Below, in pieces: positions 1-9,492 of a stretch of 64,000 nucleotides of DNA. The DNA is from Fusobacterium mortiferum ATCC 9817 (GTDB lineage: Bacteria; Fusobacteriota; Fusobacteriia; Fusobacteriales; Fusobacteriaceae). The position numbers and the translations under genes were made by a program. How positions within the stretch are numbered: the first letter of the stretch is position 1; each line of letters opens with the position of its first letter. The notes below the pieces were generated by a model, which worked only from the letters and a program-made list of their open reading frames with translations, had not been told where the DNA came from and did not search any database. Where the stretch lies: NCBI RefSeq assembly GCF_000158195.2, contig NZ_GL987988.1, positions 205,371 to 269,370 on the forward strand. Direction: 5' to 3'.

Positions 1-440
1 CATATAGAATAGTTATTGACCCTAAACTAGAGATACCACTAGAAAGTAAAATTGTAAATTTTGAAGATGGAAAGAGTGTTATTATCACTTCACAGGAGAA
101 TAGGGAGAGTGAAAAGATAAAGATACTAGAGGAAAAAAGAGTAAGAGTGGAATATTTAGAAGGGGATGAATTTGAAGTCTCTGAAATATTAAAGAAGACT
201 GGAGAGCTAGGAATAGATGGAATAATTTTAGAAGGTGGAAGTTATCTTATCTCTAAGGCTTTTAAAGAGAATGCAATAGATGGTGGAGAGATATTTATAG
301 CTCCCAAAATATTAGGAGATAGCGAAGCTATATCATTTGTAAGAGGATTTTCTGTTGAAAATATAGCAGATGGATTTGAATTAAAAAACGTAAAGATAAA
401 TAGCTATGGAAACAATGTATCTATGGAGTTTTACAAGTAG
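1..440 (+). CDS. ribD: Riboflavin biosynthesis protein RibD, 3' end only
   Basis: This is the C-terminal reductase part of the bifunctional pyrimidine deaminase/reductase RibD; the 5' end lies outside the window. The frame is open from base 3 and begins YRIVIDPKLEIPL, a typical RibD reductase strand. The motif LEGGSYLISKAF near the end fits the NADPH-dependent reductase domain that reduces the ribosylamino-pyrimidinone intermediate. It ends 6 nt before riboflavin synthase and 681 nt before ribBA, so it belongs to a ribD-ribE-ribBA operon. Its product is expected in the cytoplasm. Any FMN riboswitch would lie upstream and cannot be seen. Confidence 0.9.
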   Translation, partial: YRIVIDPKLEIPLESKIVNFEDGKSVIITSQENRESEKIKILEEKRVRVEYLEGDEFEVSEILKKTGELGIDGIILEGGSYLISKAFKENAIDGGEIFIAPKILGDSEAISFVRGFSVENIADGFELKNVKINSYGNNVSMEFYK

Positions 441-446
441 AGAGGA

Positions 447-1106
447 GTGAGTGCTATTTTTACAGGATTAGTAGAAGAGATGGGAGAAGTTATAGCTATT
501 GAAAATGGTGAAAAATCTCTAAAACTTAAGATAAAATGTAAAAAAGTATTAGAGGGAGCAAAGTTAGGAGATAGTATAGCAACTAATGGAACTTGTCTTA
601 CAGCTACAGAGTTAGGAAATAATTTCTTTACTGCAGATTGTATGTATGAAACAGTAAAGAGAACTAACCTTAAAAGATTAAAGGTTGGAGATAGAGTAAA
701 TTTAGAAAAGTCAATAACTCTAGCTACTCCATTGGGAGGGCATCTAGTAACAGGGGATGTGGATTGTGAAGGAAAAGTAGTAGCAATTACTCCAGAGGGA
801 ATAGCTAAGATATATGAGATAGAGATAGATAGAAAATATATGAAATATATAGTTGAAAAGGGAAGAGTTACCCTTGATGGTGCTAGTCTTACTGTAATGA
901 AGCTAGGAGATACTACTTTTGGAGTTTCTTTAATACCTCATACACAGGAGATGATAACTCTTGGAAAAAGAAGAGTTGGAGATTATATAAATGTAGAGAC
1001 AGACTTGATAGGAAAATATATAGAGAGATTTATGAAATTTCAAGATGAGCCTTCTGAAAAAAAAGAGGGAATTACTATGGAGTTTCTTATGAAAAATGGA
1101 TTTTAG
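447..1106 (+). CDS. ribE: Riboflavin synthase, alpha chain
   Basis: This enzyme dismutates two 6,7-dimethyl-8-ribityllumazine molecules into riboflavin. The protein shows the family's two tandem lumazine-binding repeats (about residues 4-95 and 96-200). Each has a GxSLT/GTCLT-type core: NGTCLTATELG in the first and DGASLTVMKLG in the second. GHLVTGDVD opens repeat two. The usual start is MFTGLVEE, but here the only standard start in frame is the GTG at 447, which overlaps its own Shine-Dalgarno bases. Starting instead at the ATT codon at 456 would give MFTGLVEE with SD AGAGGAG (441-447) 8 nt upstream. The function is certain; the start is not. Confidence 0.93.
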   Translation: MSAIFTGLVEEMGEVIAIENGEKSLKLKIKCKKVLEGAKLGDSIATNGTCLTATELGNNFFTADCMYETVKRTNLKRLKVGDRVNLEKSITLATPLGGHLVTGDVDCEGKVVAITPEGIAKIYEIEIDRKYMKYIVEKGRVTLDGASLTVMKLGDTTFGVSLIPHTQEMITLGKRRVGDYINVETDLIGKYIERFMKFQDEPSEKKEGITMEFLMKNGF

Positions 1107-1120
1107 AGGAGTGAAAAATA

Positions 1121-2317
1121 ATGCTAGATAGAATAGAAGATGCTCTTGAAGATTTAAGGGCTGGAAAAGTAATAATAGTAGTAGATGATGAGGACAGAGA
1201 AAACGAAGGAGATTTTATTTGTGCTGCAGAGTTTGCTACTCCAGAAAATATTAATCTTATGGCAACAGTAGGAAAAGGATTAATCTGCATGCCTATGACA
1301 GAGGAATATGCTAAGAAATTGGCTCTACCTCCAATGTGTTATGACAATACTGATAATCATTGTACAGCTTTTACTGTATCAATAGATCATGTGGATACTA
1401 CAACAGGAATATCTGCTTATGAGCGTTCGTTGACAGCTATGAAAGCTTTGGATGAAAATGTAAAGCCTTATGAATTTAGAAGACCAGGACATATGTTTCC
1501 ATTAGTAGCTAAAAAAGGTGGAGTAATAGTAAGAAATGGACATACAGAAGCAACTGTAGATTTAATGAGATTAGCAGGATTAAAGGAAATGGGACTTTGT
1601 TGTGAAATCATGAAAGAAGATGGAACTATGGCTAGATTTGATGATTTACAATTACTTGCTAAAGAGTTGGATATGAAGATGATATCTATTGAGGATTTAC
1701 AAAAATATATCAAGATGAATGAGCAACTTATGACTGTAAGTGTAAGAGCTAAGATGCCTACTGGCTCAGGAGTATTTGAGATAGTAGGATTTGAAAATAA
1801 TCTAGATGGAAAAGAGCACATAGCTCTAGTAAAAGGAGATGTAGCTGGGAAAGAAGATGTTTTAGTGAGATTACACTCTGAGTGCTTTACAGGAGATATT
1901 TTAGGTTCATTAAGATGTGATTGTGGTTCTCAATTAAAAAGAGCTATGAGAAGAGTGGATGAAGAGGGAGAAGGAGTAGTTCTTTATCTAAGACAAGAGG
2001 GAAGAGGAATAGGACTTTTAAATAAATTGAAAGCTTATACACTTCAAGATCAGGGTGCAGATACAGTAGAGGCAAATGTAGCACTAGGATTTGATCCTGA
2101 TATGAGAGATTATGCAGTAGCTGTTCAAATGTTAAAAGCTCTTGGAGTAAAATCTGTAAGAGTAATGACTAATAATCCTGCTAAGATAGAGGCTCTTGAG
2201 GATTATGGAATGAAAGTAACAGGAAGAGAAGCTATTGAGACAGGATTTAATGAGACTAATGAAAAGTATATGAAAACTAAAAAAGAAAAAATGAGACATA
2301 TGCTAACAAAAATTTAA
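1121..2317 (+). CDS. ribBA: RibBA: DHBP synthase / GTP cyclohydrolase II
   Basis: This bifunctional enzyme supplies both riboflavin precursors. The N-terminal half (about residues 1-200) is 3,4-dihydroxy-2-butanone-4-phosphate synthase, with the acidic [10 protein letters not shown] loop and the GHTEATVDL motif. The C-terminal half (about 205-398) is GTP cyclohydrolase II, with the zinc-binding Cys set in [20 protein letters not shown] and the RQEGRGIGL motif. The length of 398 aa is normal. SD AGAGG precedes the ATG. It is the last gene of the operon: a strong terminator follows within 45 nt, although many ribDEAH-type operons continue with ribH. Confidence 0.95.
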   Translation: MLDRIEDALEDLRAGKVIIVVDDEDRENEGDFICAAEFATPENINLMATVGKGLICMPMTEEYAKKLALPPMCYDNTDNHCTAFTVSIDHVDTTTGISAYERSLTAMKALDENVKPYEFRRPGHMFPLVAKKGGVIVRNGHTEATVDLMRLAGLKEMGLCCEIMKEDGTMARFDDLQLLAKELDMKMISIEDLQKYIKMNEQLMTVSVRAKMPTGSGVFEIVGFENNLDGKEHIALVKGDVAGKEDVLVRLHSECFTGDILGSLRCDCGSQLKRAMRRVDEEGEGVVLYLRQEGRGIGLLNKLKAYTLQDQGADTVEANVALGFDPDMRDYAVAVQMLKALGVKSVRVMTNNPAKIEALEDYGMKVTGREAIETGFNETNEKYMKTKKEKMRHMLTKI

Positions 2318-2358
2318 AAAGAACATAAAAGAGAGTGTTATAATTAAAGAACTAAAAA

Positions 2359-2406
2359 AATCAAGAGTGACTTTCGTTTAGAGATGAAAGTTATTCTTGA
2401 TTTTTT
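2359..2406 (+). terminator. Rho-independent terminator after ribBA
   Basis: A 17-bp stem (2359-2375 with 2386-2402, including G-U pairs) has a 10-nt loop and is followed by a T run. It separates the riboflavin operon from the GAG island. Confidence 0.85.
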
Positions 2407-2476
2407 ATATTGAAGAATTTTAGTTTTAGATTTAAAAAATTGTAATATCTTTATATGCAAAATTCTATAAGGAAAT

Positions 2477-2512
2477 ATGAGGATTGTATATTTTTAATAA
2501 AAATGGTACAAC
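2477..2512 (+). promoter_or_regulatory. Putative promoter of the first PL8 gene, degenerate GAG-type motif
   Basis: ATGAGGATTGTAT (2477-2489) resembles the ATGAAGATTTACA element found before other GAG genes. It contains a -35-like TTGTAT at 2484-2489. After a 17-nt spacer there is a weak -10 (TACAAC, 2507-2512). TTCTATAA lies just upstream (2463-2470), as in the stronger copies. This is the weakest member of the set. Confidence 0.45.
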
Positions 2513-2542
2513 TGAGATAAAAATATAGTAATGGAGGAGAGT

Positions 2543-4519
2543 ATGAGTGAATATTGCTTAATGATAGATAAAAGAAAAAAATATTTAATAGGGGAAGGGG
2601 AAGTAACTAAAGAGATTTTAGAAGAGTTAGATAGAAATGGAAGAAAAATAGTAGAAAAATTAGAGGAAATTTTAGAAAAAGATGGATATTTAGAGTATAG
2701 AGATAATATTGTAGTAATAAAAGAGCTGTATGGAGATATTTTAAGTTTAGCTAAAGTCTATAAAACAGAGGGAACTATCTATTATAATGATGAGAGAATA
2801 CTAGAGTTAATAAAGAATAGTTTAATTTTATTTGAAAAGGAATATTACAATATAGAATGTAGAGAGCATACTAATTGGTGGCAATGGGAGATAGGTATAC
2901 CTCTAATTTTAAATAATATATTTTCACTTCTTTATAAAGAGCTACCAAGAGAGATAATATTAAAGAATCTTAAAACAAGTAGATATTTTCAGCCAGATGC
3001 AAGATATTCTGGAAATAATCCAGTGGCAATTCATCCAAGTGGAAATCCCTTAAGATTATCAAGTGGGGGGAATAGAACAGATACTGTAAAAATATCTTTT
3101 TTTAGAGGAATGATCTTAGGAGACGAGGAGGAGATAAAAAAATCTTTAGAAGCCTTAGAAGATGTATGGAAATATAAAGATGATGATATAGATGGAGAGA
3201 ATGATGGTTTCTATAGGGATGGATCATTTATTCAACATGGATCAATTCCTTATGCTGGTGGTTATGGAGAGGTTTTGCTAACAGGATTAGGAGAGATTTT
3301 CTATAATATAAAGGATACAAAATTCTCTAAATATATCAAAGGATTAGAAAATTTGTATGAGATAATTTTTAATTCTTTTGAACCATTTTTCTATAATGGG
3401 AGATTTACAGATATGTTATCTGGAAGAGGGATAACTCGTGAAAATAATAGTGATAAAGTCATTGGACACAGAATATTAAATGATATTCTACTTATAAGTG
3501 GAGCTTTTGTTGGAGAACAAAGAGAGAAGATAGAAAATTTTGTAAAAAGAGAGGTTGAGAAATATGGAGGAGAAAGATATCTAGCGGAAGAAAAAAATCC
3601 ATTTATGTATCAGCTGTTGAAAGAACTATTAGAAGAGGAGAAAAAAGTAGAGTATAGAAATAGTATAAAAGTAACTAATAGAATGAATAGAGTTATGAAA
3701 AGAGAGGAAGAGTTTGCTGTAGGAATAGCTATGCACTCTTATAATGTAGGAAACTATGAGACTATGAATGGAGAAAATCTAAGAGGTTGGTATACAGGCG
3801 ATGGTGCTTATTATCTTTACGATAAAGATATAGATGGATATGATGAATATTGGAAAAATGTGGATATGTATTTTATTCCTGGAACTACTGAGATAAAAGG
3901 GAATATGGAAGGAGTAGATGCTCAAAGAAACTCTGAAACAAAATTTATAGAAATTAGAAAAGTAGGGGGAGTATCTTTAGATAGTACAGGAATAGCAATA
4001 ATGGATTTTTTAAATTGGAATGAGAAGTTAAAAAGTAGAAAGATATGGTTTTTCTTACAAGGAAAGACAGTGTTTATAGAGGATAAAATAGAGAGTGATA
4101 GGGAGATATATACTACTCTGTTTAATAAAAAGTATTTAAAGTTACCAAAAATATTTTTAGATGGGAATATAAATGAAGAGGAGTTAATAGAAAAATCTGT
4201 TAAAGAGATAGTGATAGAAGAATGGAAATTAAAATTCTTTAGAGAAGAAAGAGTAAAAGTAGAGATAGAAGAGAGAGGAAAATATTATTTTGTTAAAATT
4301 TGGAAGGAGTATGAGAGAAAAGAGAAAGGAATAATTTGGGAATTAATAAATTTAAAAAGTGAAGTTATAGATGAAATATTAAAGTTAAAAATAGAAGAGG
4401 AGCTTTATCAACTTGAAACAGATAAATATATGTATAAAATATTGTGGAATAAGAATGATGTTTGTACTATTGAGAATAAAGCAGAGCATAGAAGTGGAAA
4501 AATGACAATAGAAAATTGA
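2543..4519 (+). CDS. Cytoplasmic polysaccharide lyase family 8 (hyaluronate/chondroitin lyase type)
   Basis: PL8 enzymes cleave the hexosaminidic bond before uronate in hyaluronan, chondroitin or related chains by beta-elimination. The sequence keeps the aromatic patch N111-W-W, the catalytic-type Asn in SGGNR (N177), His232 in DGSFIQH and Tyr241 nine residues later, plus SGRGITR. There is no signal peptide, so the enzyme should work on imported oligosaccharides, unlike the secreted PL8 paralogue at 16345. I chose the ATG at 2543 because GGAGG lies 5 nt upstream; the in-frame ATG at 2531 has no SD. The N-terminal domain is short (658 aa in total). Exact substrate is unknown. Confidence 0.85.
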   Translation: MSEYCLMIDKRKKYLIGEGEVTKEILEELDRNGRKIVEKLEEILEKDGYLEYRDNIVVIKELYGDILSLAKVYKTEGTIYYNDERILELIKNSLILFEKEYYNIECREHTNWWQWEIGIPLILNNIFSLLYKELPREIILKNLKTSRYFQPDARYSGNNPVAIHPSGNPLRLSSGGNRTDTVKISFFRGMILGDEEEIKKSLEALEDVWKYKDDDIDGENDGFYRDGSFIQHGSIPYAGGYGEVLLTGLGEIFYNIKDTKFSKYIKGLENLYEIIFNSFEPFFYNGRFTDMLSGRGITRENNSDKVIGHRILNDILLISGAFVGEQREKIENFVKREVEKYGGERYLAEEKNPFMYQLLKELLEEEKKVEYRNSIKVTNRMNRVMKREEEFAVGIAMHSYNVGNYETMNGENLRGWYTGDGAYYLYDKDIDGYDEYWKNVDMYFIPGTTEIKGNMEGVDAQRNSETKFIEIRKVGGVSLDSTGIAIMDFLNWNEKLKSRKIWFFLQGKTVFIEDKIESDREIYTTLFNKKYLKLPKIFLDGNINEEELIEKSVKEIVIEEWKLKFFREERVKVEIEERGKYYFVKIWKEYERKEKGIIWELINLKSEVIDEILKLKIEEELYQLETDKYMYKILWNKNDVCTIENKAEHRSGKMTIEN

Positions 4520-4719
4520 ATATAAAAATAGAGTAGAAAAGTATAAGAGAAATATATAGAAATTAGTAGAAAAATGAAGATATAAAAATGAAGATTTACA
4601 ATTATAATTTATTGTGAGATAATCAAGGCACAACAGAGGTAATATGGTTTAATGAAAAGTTTGTTTGAAAAATATTAAAATAAACTAAAAACATTAAAAA
4701 TTATAGGAGGTAATTGGTT
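4520..4719 (+). promoter_or_regulatory. kduDI promoter with GAG-regulon motif
   Basis: In this AT-rich gap AAATGAAGATTTACA lies at 4586-4600. Its TTTACA (4595-4600) serves as the -35 box, followed by a 17-nt spacer and -10 GATAAT (4618-4623). The same ATGAAGATTTACA block with the same spacing occurs before the chondroitinase-type lyase, the sulfatase operon and the heparinase-family gene. A partial extra copy, ATGAAGATATA, starts at 4574. No terminator for the upstream lyase was evident. Confidence 0.7.
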
Positions 4720-5493
4720 ATGTTAAATAGTTTTAACATGGATTTCTTTTCTTTAAAAGGAAAAGTGGCAATAGTAACAGGAGGAAATACTGGACTAGGA
4801 CAAGCTTATGTTGTAGCACTAGCTAAAGCAGGGGCAGATCTGTTTGTAGTAACTTACGATAGAGCTTGGGATGAAACAAGAGCTATGGTAGAGGCTGAAG
4901 GAAGAAGAATAGAGTTCTTCCAAGCAGATTTAACAGACAGAGCACAAATAGATAAAGTAATTTCAGCATGTGTAGAGACATATGGAAAAATAGATATATT
5001 AGTAAATAATGCAGGAACAATAAGAAGAGCTCCACTATTAGAGTACAAAGATGAAGATTGGAAAGCAGTAATGGATATCAACTTAAATTCAGTATACTTC
5101 TTAAGCCAAGCAGCAGCAAAAGTAATGGTAGCACAAGGTTCAGGAAAGATAATCAACATAGCATCAATGTTATCATTCCAAGGAGGAAAATTTGTACCAC
5201 CTTACACAGCAAGTAAACATGGAGTAGCAGGAATAACAAAAGCATTTGCTAATGAATTAGCAGCACACAATATCCAAATCAATGCAATAGCACCAGGATA
5301 TATCAAAACAGCAAATACAGCACCAATAAGAGCAGATGAAAAGAGAAATGCAGAGATACTAAGTAGAATACCAGCAGAGAGATGGGCAGATCCATTTGAT
5401 TTAATGGGAGCAGTAGTATTCTTAGCAAGTAAAGCATCAGATTATGTAAATGGACACATCTTAGCAGTAGATGGTGGATGGTTAGTAAGATAA
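4720..5493 (+). CDS. kduD: 2-dehydro-3-deoxy-D-gluconate 5-dehydrogenase (KduD-type SDR)
   Basis: This short-chain dehydrogenase interconverts 2,5-diketo-3-deoxygluconate and 2-keto-3-deoxygluconate using NAD(H). It is the second step in handling the 4-deoxy-5-keto-uronate released from GAG disaccharides. The Rossmann motif TGGNTGLG is near residue 20, NNAG is in the middle, and the catalytic Ser/Tyr/Lys set sits in NIASMLSFQGG...PYTASKHG. The N-terminal NMDFFSLKGKVAIVTGG is typical of KduD. The length of 257 aa is normal. I chose the ATG at 4720 (SD AGGAGG, 9 nt away) over an in-frame TTG at 4714. It is followed by kduI 45 nt downstream in the same operon. Confidence 0.92.
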   Translation: MLNSFNMDFFSLKGKVAIVTGGNTGLGQAYVVALAKAGADLFVVTYDRAWDETRAMVEAEGRRIEFFQADLTDRAQIDKVISACVETYGKIDILVNNAGTIRRAPLLEYKDEDWKAVMDINLNSVYFLSQAAAKVMVAQGSGKIINIASMLSFQGGKFVPPYTASKHGVAGITKAFANELAAHNIQINAIAPGYIKTANTAPIRADEKRNAEILSRIPAERWADPFDLMGAVVFLASKASDYVNGHILAVDGGWLVR

Positions 5494-5538
5494 TAATTAC
5501 CAATTATAGAATAGAGAAGATATTAGGAGGAAATATAA

Positions 5539-6375
5539 ATGAAATTAGATGTAAGATATGCAAATCACCCAGAGGATTCAAAACGTTATACAACTGAGGA
5601 GTTAAGAAAACATTATTTTATAGGAACAATATTTGAAGCTGATGAAGCAGCACTAACTTACTCTCATGTAGATAGAATAATAGCAGGAGGAATAATGCCT
5701 GTAACTAAAGAGGTAAGATTAGAGGGAAGTAAAGAGTTAGGATCTGAATACTTCTTAGAGAGAAGAGAATTAGGAGTAATCAACATAGGTGGAGCAGGAA
5801 AAATAATAGTAGATGGAGTAGAGTATAAAATGAATCCAAAAGATGGATTATATGTAGGAATGGGTTCAAAAGAGTTAGTATTTATCTCTGAAGATGCTAA
5901 TAATCCAGCAAAATTCTATGTAAACTCAGCACCAGCACACATGACATATCCAATAGTAAAAATAGATATTGAGAAAGCTAACCCAGTAAAATTAGGAAGC
6001 TTAGCAACATCAAATGAGAGAACAATATATCAATATGTACACCCAGCAGTATGTAAATCTTGTCAATTACTAATGGGAATGACAGTATTAGAGCCAAATA
6101 ACATGTGGAATACAATGCCTTGTCATACACATGAGAGAAGAATGGAAGTATACTTCTACTTCAACATGCAACCAGAAACAAGAGTATTCCATTTAATGGG
6201 AGAGCCACAAGAGACAAGACACATAGTAGTAGGAAATGAGCAAGGAGTAATATCACCATCTTGGTCAATTCACTCGGGAGTAGGAACAAGTAACTACACA
6301 TTTATCTGGGGAATGGTAGGAGAGAACCAAACATTTACAGATATGGACCATGTAGCAATGGAAGATTTAAGATAA
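5539..6375 (+). CDS. kduI: 5-dehydro-4-deoxy-D-glucuronate isomerase
   Basis: KduI isomerises 4-deoxy-5-keto-uronate, formed by non-enzymatic opening of the sugar released by GH88, into 2,5-diketo-3-deoxygluconate, the substrate of KduD. The protein is 278 aa, the normal family length. The opening [23 protein letters not shown] and the cupin metal motif [17 protein letters not shown] (His-x-His and Glu ligands) are diagnostic. The SD AGGAGG lies upstream. It is the last gene of kduD-kduI, before a terminator. No downstream KDG kinase or KDPG aldolase is encoded in this window. Confidence 0.95.
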   Translation: MKLDVRYANHPEDSKRYTTEELRKHYFIGTIFEADEAALTYSHVDRIIAGGIMPVTKEVRLEGSKELGSEYFLERRELGVINIGGAGKIIVDGVEYKMNPKDGLYVGMGSKELVFISEDANNPAKFYVNSAPAHMTYPIVKIDIEKANPVKLGSLATSNERTIYQYVHPAVCKSCQLLMGMTVLEPNNMWNTMPCHTHERRMEVYFYFNMQPETRVFHLMGEPQETRHIVVGNEQGVISPSWSIHSGVGTSNYTFIWGMVGENQTFTDMDHVAMEDLR

Positions 6376-6395
6376 TAAAATAGTTAATTACTAAG

Positions 6396-6445
6396 AAGGA
6401 GGGAACCTATTTTCACCCATACACCACTCTTTTCCCTCCTTTTAT
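6396..6445 (+). terminator. Terminator after kduI
   Basis: A perfect 10-bp stem AAGGAGGGAA (6396-6405) pairs with TTCCCTCCTT (6432-6441), with a 26-nt loop and a short T tract. It separates kduDI from the ABC transporter operon. Confidence 0.75.
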
Positions 6446-6464
6446 TAATTTTTATTTTTTAATG

Positions 6465-6486
6465 AATACTTAATGTTTTAAGTATT
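6465..6486. promoter_or_regulatory. Palindrome upstream of the ABC importer operon, candidate operator
   Basis: AATACTTAA (6465-6473), a 4-nt spacer and TTAAGTATT (6478-6486) form a perfect 9-bp inverted repeat. It lies between the kduI terminator and the first ABC gene and has no T run behind it, so an operator is more likely than a terminator. I could not place a convincing -35/-10 pair here. Confidence 0.45.
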
Positions 6487-6535
6487 TATTAAAGGGTAAA
6501 AGATTGATATTTGATAAAAAAGTTGGAGGAAAATA

Positions 6536-7666
6536 ATGGCAGAAGTAATATTAAAAAAAGTAGAAAAACAATATCCTAATGGGTTTAAAGCTGTACATGG
6601 GATAGATTTAGATATTAAAGACGGGGAGTTTATGGTTTTTGTTGGTCCATCTGGTTGTGCTAAATCTACTACTCTTAGAATGATAGCTGGTCTTGAAGAG
6701 ATTACTGGTGGAGAGATTTGGATTGGAGATAAGTTAGTTAATGATTTACCACCAAAAGATAGAGGAATTGCAATGGTATTCCAAAACTATGCTCTGTATC
6801 CTCATATGACTGTATATGATAATATGGCATTTGGACTTAAGATGGCTAAAGTACCAAAAGATGAGATAGATAGAAGAGTTAGAGAAGCAGCAGAAAAATT
6901 AGAGATAACTCAATTATTAGATAGAAAACCAAAGGAGATGTCTGGAGGACAAAGACAAAGGGTAGCAGTTGGAAGAGCTATTGTAAGAAAACCAGATGTA
7001 TTCCTATTTGATGAACCACTATCTAACCTAGATGCAAAATTAAGAGTATCAATGAGAGTAAAGATAACTCAACTACATAAGCAATTAAAAGCTGAGGGAC
7101 AAACAGCTACAATGATATATGTAACACATGACCAAGTAGAAGCAATGACAATGGGAGATAGAATCTGTGTATTAAACTATGGAAAGATAATGCAAGTAGA
7201 TACACCGTTAAATCTATATCATAAACCAGCAAATAAATTTGTTGCAGGATTTATAGGTTCACCAGCAATGAACTTTGTGGAGGGAGCAATAGAGGAAAAT
7301 GAAAATGGAGTAATCTTCATGTTTGGACAAGGAAGATATGTAGTACTACCAGAGGATATGGGAGAAAAGGTAAAATCATATATAGGTAAAAAAGTAGTAC
7401 TAGGAATAAGACCAGAGAATATAGGAAATAAGGTAACACACCCAGAGGGAGAGAAGATAAATTTCTTAAAAGGAGATGTAAGTATAGTAGAGCATATGGG
7501 AAATGAAGAGTATATCTACTTCAACATAGACGGAAATGAATTTACATCAAGAATAGAAGCAAGAAAGAGTGAAAATGTAAAATATGGAGAAGTAGGGGAG
7601 TTTTACTTCAACATAAAGAGAGCTCATATATTTGATATAGAAACTGAAGAGAATATCACTTTATAA
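6536..7666 (+). CDS. ABC sugar importer ATPase, MsmK/UgpC type
   Basis: This is the cytoplasmic nucleotide-binding subunit of a carbohydrate ABC importer. It has Walker [10 protein letters not shown] (about residue 38), the signature [13 protein letters not shown], Walker [18 protein letters not shown], the switch His in YVTHDQ, and a C-terminal OB-like regulatory domain (about 240-376) typical of the MalK/MsmK/UgpC group. It is the first gene of a four-gene operon with two permeases and a lipoprotein binding protein. A dedicated ATPase inside this operon suggests a self-contained importer rather than one borrowing a shared MsmK. In S. moniliformis the homologous system imports unsaturated GAG disaccharides; the same substrate is inferred here. 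Confidence 0.9.
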   Translation: MAEVILKKVEKQYPNGFKAVHGIDLDIKDGEFMVFVGPSGCAKSTTLRMIAGLEEITGGEIWIGDKLVNDLPPKDRGIAMVFQNYALYPHMTVYDNMAFGLKMAKVPKDEIDRRVREAAEKLEITQLLDRKPKEMSGGQRQRVAVGRAIVRKPDVFLFDEPLSNLDAKLRVSMRVKITQLHKQLKAEGQTATMIYVTHDQVEAMTMGDRICVLNYGKIMQVDTPLNLYHKPANKFVAGFIGSPAMNFVEGAIEENENGVIFMFGQGRYVVLPEDMGEKVKSYIGKKVVLGIRPENIGNKVTHPEGEKINFLKGDVSIVEHMGNEEYIYFNIDGNEFTSRIEARKSENVKYGEVGEFYFNIKRAHIFDIETEENITL

Positions 7667-7677
7667 CTGGAGGTAGT

Positions 7678-8577
7678 ATGAAAGTAAAATTTAATAGAGA
7701 TCAAAAAATGTTATATTTAATACTACTACCATTTATAATATGGTATGCAGTATTTATGTTTAAGCCTATGTATGGAATGGTAATAGCTTTTAAAGATTAT
7801 AGTTTGTTTAGAGGAATATCTGGAAGTGAGTGGGTAGGACTTAAGAACTTTAAAGATTTTTTAACAAGCCCAGAATTCTATGTTACTTTAAAAAATACAT
7901 TGATGTTAAATGTATATAGCTTACTATTAGAATTTCCTTTTGCTATTTTATTAGCTTTAATGTTAAACGAGGTAAAGAACAAATATTTTAAAACAATAGT
8001 TCAAACAGCTTCGTTTATTCCTTACTTTATAGCAATAGTTGTAGCAACAGGGATAACAGTTAATATTTTATCTCCAAGTACTGGAGTAGTAAATGTTTTC
8101 TTAGAAAAATTAGGATTTGAAAGAGTATATTTTTTAGCTAAACCAGAATTTTTTAGAGGGATATTTACAGGACTTAATATGTGGAAGACAGCTGGATTTA
8201 ATGCTGTAATATATTTAGCGGCACTAACAGCTGTAGATGAACAACTTTATGAAGCAGCAAAAATTGATGGAGCAAATAAATTTCAACAATTAAGACATAT
8301 AACAATACCAGCAATAATTCCTACAATAGTTGTAATGTTAGTATTAAAAGTAGGAAGTATGCTAAATGTAGCTTTTGAAACAGTGTTATTACTTTATCAA
8401 CCAGCAACATATGAAACAGCAGATGTAATTAGTACTTATGTATATAGAACAGGAATGTTGATGCAAGACTTTGGACTTGCAACAGCAGTTGGGTTATTCA
8501 ATGCAGTAGTAGGGTTTATTTTAGTATATAGTGCAAATAGATGGAGTAAAAAAGTTACTCAATCGAGTTTATGGTAG
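7678..8577 (+). CDS. ABC importer permease, LplB-like
   Basis: This integral inner-membrane subunit has about six transmembrane helices, beginning MLYLILLPFIIWYAVFMFKPMYGMVIAF. The EAA loop reads YEAAKIDGANKFQQLRHITIPAI and contacts the ATPase. It belongs to the LplB/YtcP-style permeases used for oligosaccharides of uronate-containing polymers. It starts 11 nt after the ATPase gene, with SD GGAGG, and ends next to the second permease. Its substrate is taken from the operon context, not from the sequence alone. Confidence 0.88.
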   Translation: MKVKFNRDQKMLYLILLPFIIWYAVFMFKPMYGMVIAFKDYSLFRGISGSEWVGLKNFKDFLTSPEFYVTLKNTLMLNVYSLLLEFPFAILLALMLNEVKNKYFKTIVQTASFIPYFIAIVVATGITVNILSPSTGVVNVFLEKLGFERVYFLAKPEFFRGIFTGLNMWKTAGFNAVIYLAALTAVDEQLYEAAKIDGANKFQQLRHITIPAIIPTIVVMLVLKVGSMLNVAFETVLLLYQPATYETADVISTYVYRTGMLMQDFGLATAVGLFNAVVGFILVYSANRWSKKVTQSSLW

Positions 8578-8588
8578 GAGGAAAAAAG

Positions 8589-9467
8589 ATGAAAATAAAA
8601 ATGGGAACAGATGAAAAAATCTTTTATACAGTAAATTATATACTTCTTACTATATTCGCAATAATGTTTTTATATCCAATAGTTTATGTATTTTCAGCAG
8701 CAGTAAGCAATCCATATCTTGTAGAGACAGGATCAGTGGTACTTTTTCCAAAAGGATTTAATTTAAATTCTTTTAAAAGTGCTATGGAGTTAACAGGGAT
8801 GTGGAGAGCTTATGGAAACTCAATATTTATAACAGCAGTGGGAACAGTAGTGAGCATGGTATTTACTATAAGTGGAGCCTATGTTTTATCAAAACCAGAG
8901 CTGAAATTTAGAAAGTTTTGGACATTTATGGTAATAGTAACTATGTGGTTTGATCCAGGAATGATACCTAAATATTTAAACTTTAGAGATTTAGGATTGA
9001 TAGATAGTTACACAGGAGTAATTTTAGGATTTGCAATAAATACATTTAATGTTATAATTTTAAAGTCATTCTTTGAAGCAGTGCCAAAATCATTAGAAGA
9101 AGCAGCAAGAATAGATGGAGCTTCACAATTTCAAATAATGACAAAGATATATCTACCTCTATCAGTATCAGCATTGACAACAGTTTCTTTATTCTATGCT
9201 GTTTCAAGATGGAATGGATATTTCTGGACAATGGTACTTTTAATAGATGATAAGAAAGCACCATTACAAGTTTTCTTAAAAAAATTAATAGTAGAAAAGA
9301 ACATGGCTGGAGAAGCAAGTCAAATGATAACAGCACAAAGTTTGACATCTCCACAGACAATCATATATGCTGTGATAGCTCTATCATTAATACCGATATT
9401 TATAGTATATCCATTTATACAAAAATTCTTTAGAAAAGGGGTTACATTAGGAGCGGTAAAAGAATAA
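8589..9467 (+). CDS. ABC importer permease, YtcP-like
   Basis: This is the second membrane subunit of the importer, with about six transmembrane helices and the EAA loop LEEAARIDGASQFQIMTKIYLPLS. I place the start at the ATG at 8589 because AGGAGG (8576-8581) lies 7 nt upstream. The in-frame ATG at 8571 overlaps the end of the preceding gene and lacks an SD. The family pairing with the LplB-like permease is the usual one. Product length is 292 aa. Confidence 0.88.
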   Translation: MKIKMGTDEKIFYTVNYILLTIFAIMFLYPIVYVFSAAVSNPYLVETGSVVLFPKGFNLNSFKSAMELTGMWRAYGNSIFITAVGTVVSMVFTISGAYVLSKPELKFRKFWTFMVIVTMWFDPGMIPKYLNFRDLGLIDSYTGVILGFAINTFNVIILKSFFEAVPKSLEEAARIDGASQFQIMTKIYLPLSVSALTTVSLFYAVSRWNGYFWTMVLLIDDKKAPLQVFLKKLIVEKNMAGEASQMITAQSLTSPQTIIYAVIALSLIPIFIVYPFIQKFFRKGVTLGAVKE

Positions 9468-9492
9468 GTTTAGGGAAAGAGTAGGAGGAACT

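Noticed and set aside
4573-4586. A second, upstream copy of the ATGAAGAT element before kduD
   Set aside because: The match ends after ATGAAGATATA and has no -10 partner; the spacing to the main copy is not repeated at the other promoters.
6487-6535. A -35/-10 pair for the ABC operon downstream of the palindrome
   Set aside because: Candidate boxes either had poor matches or would place the transcription start on top of the SD.
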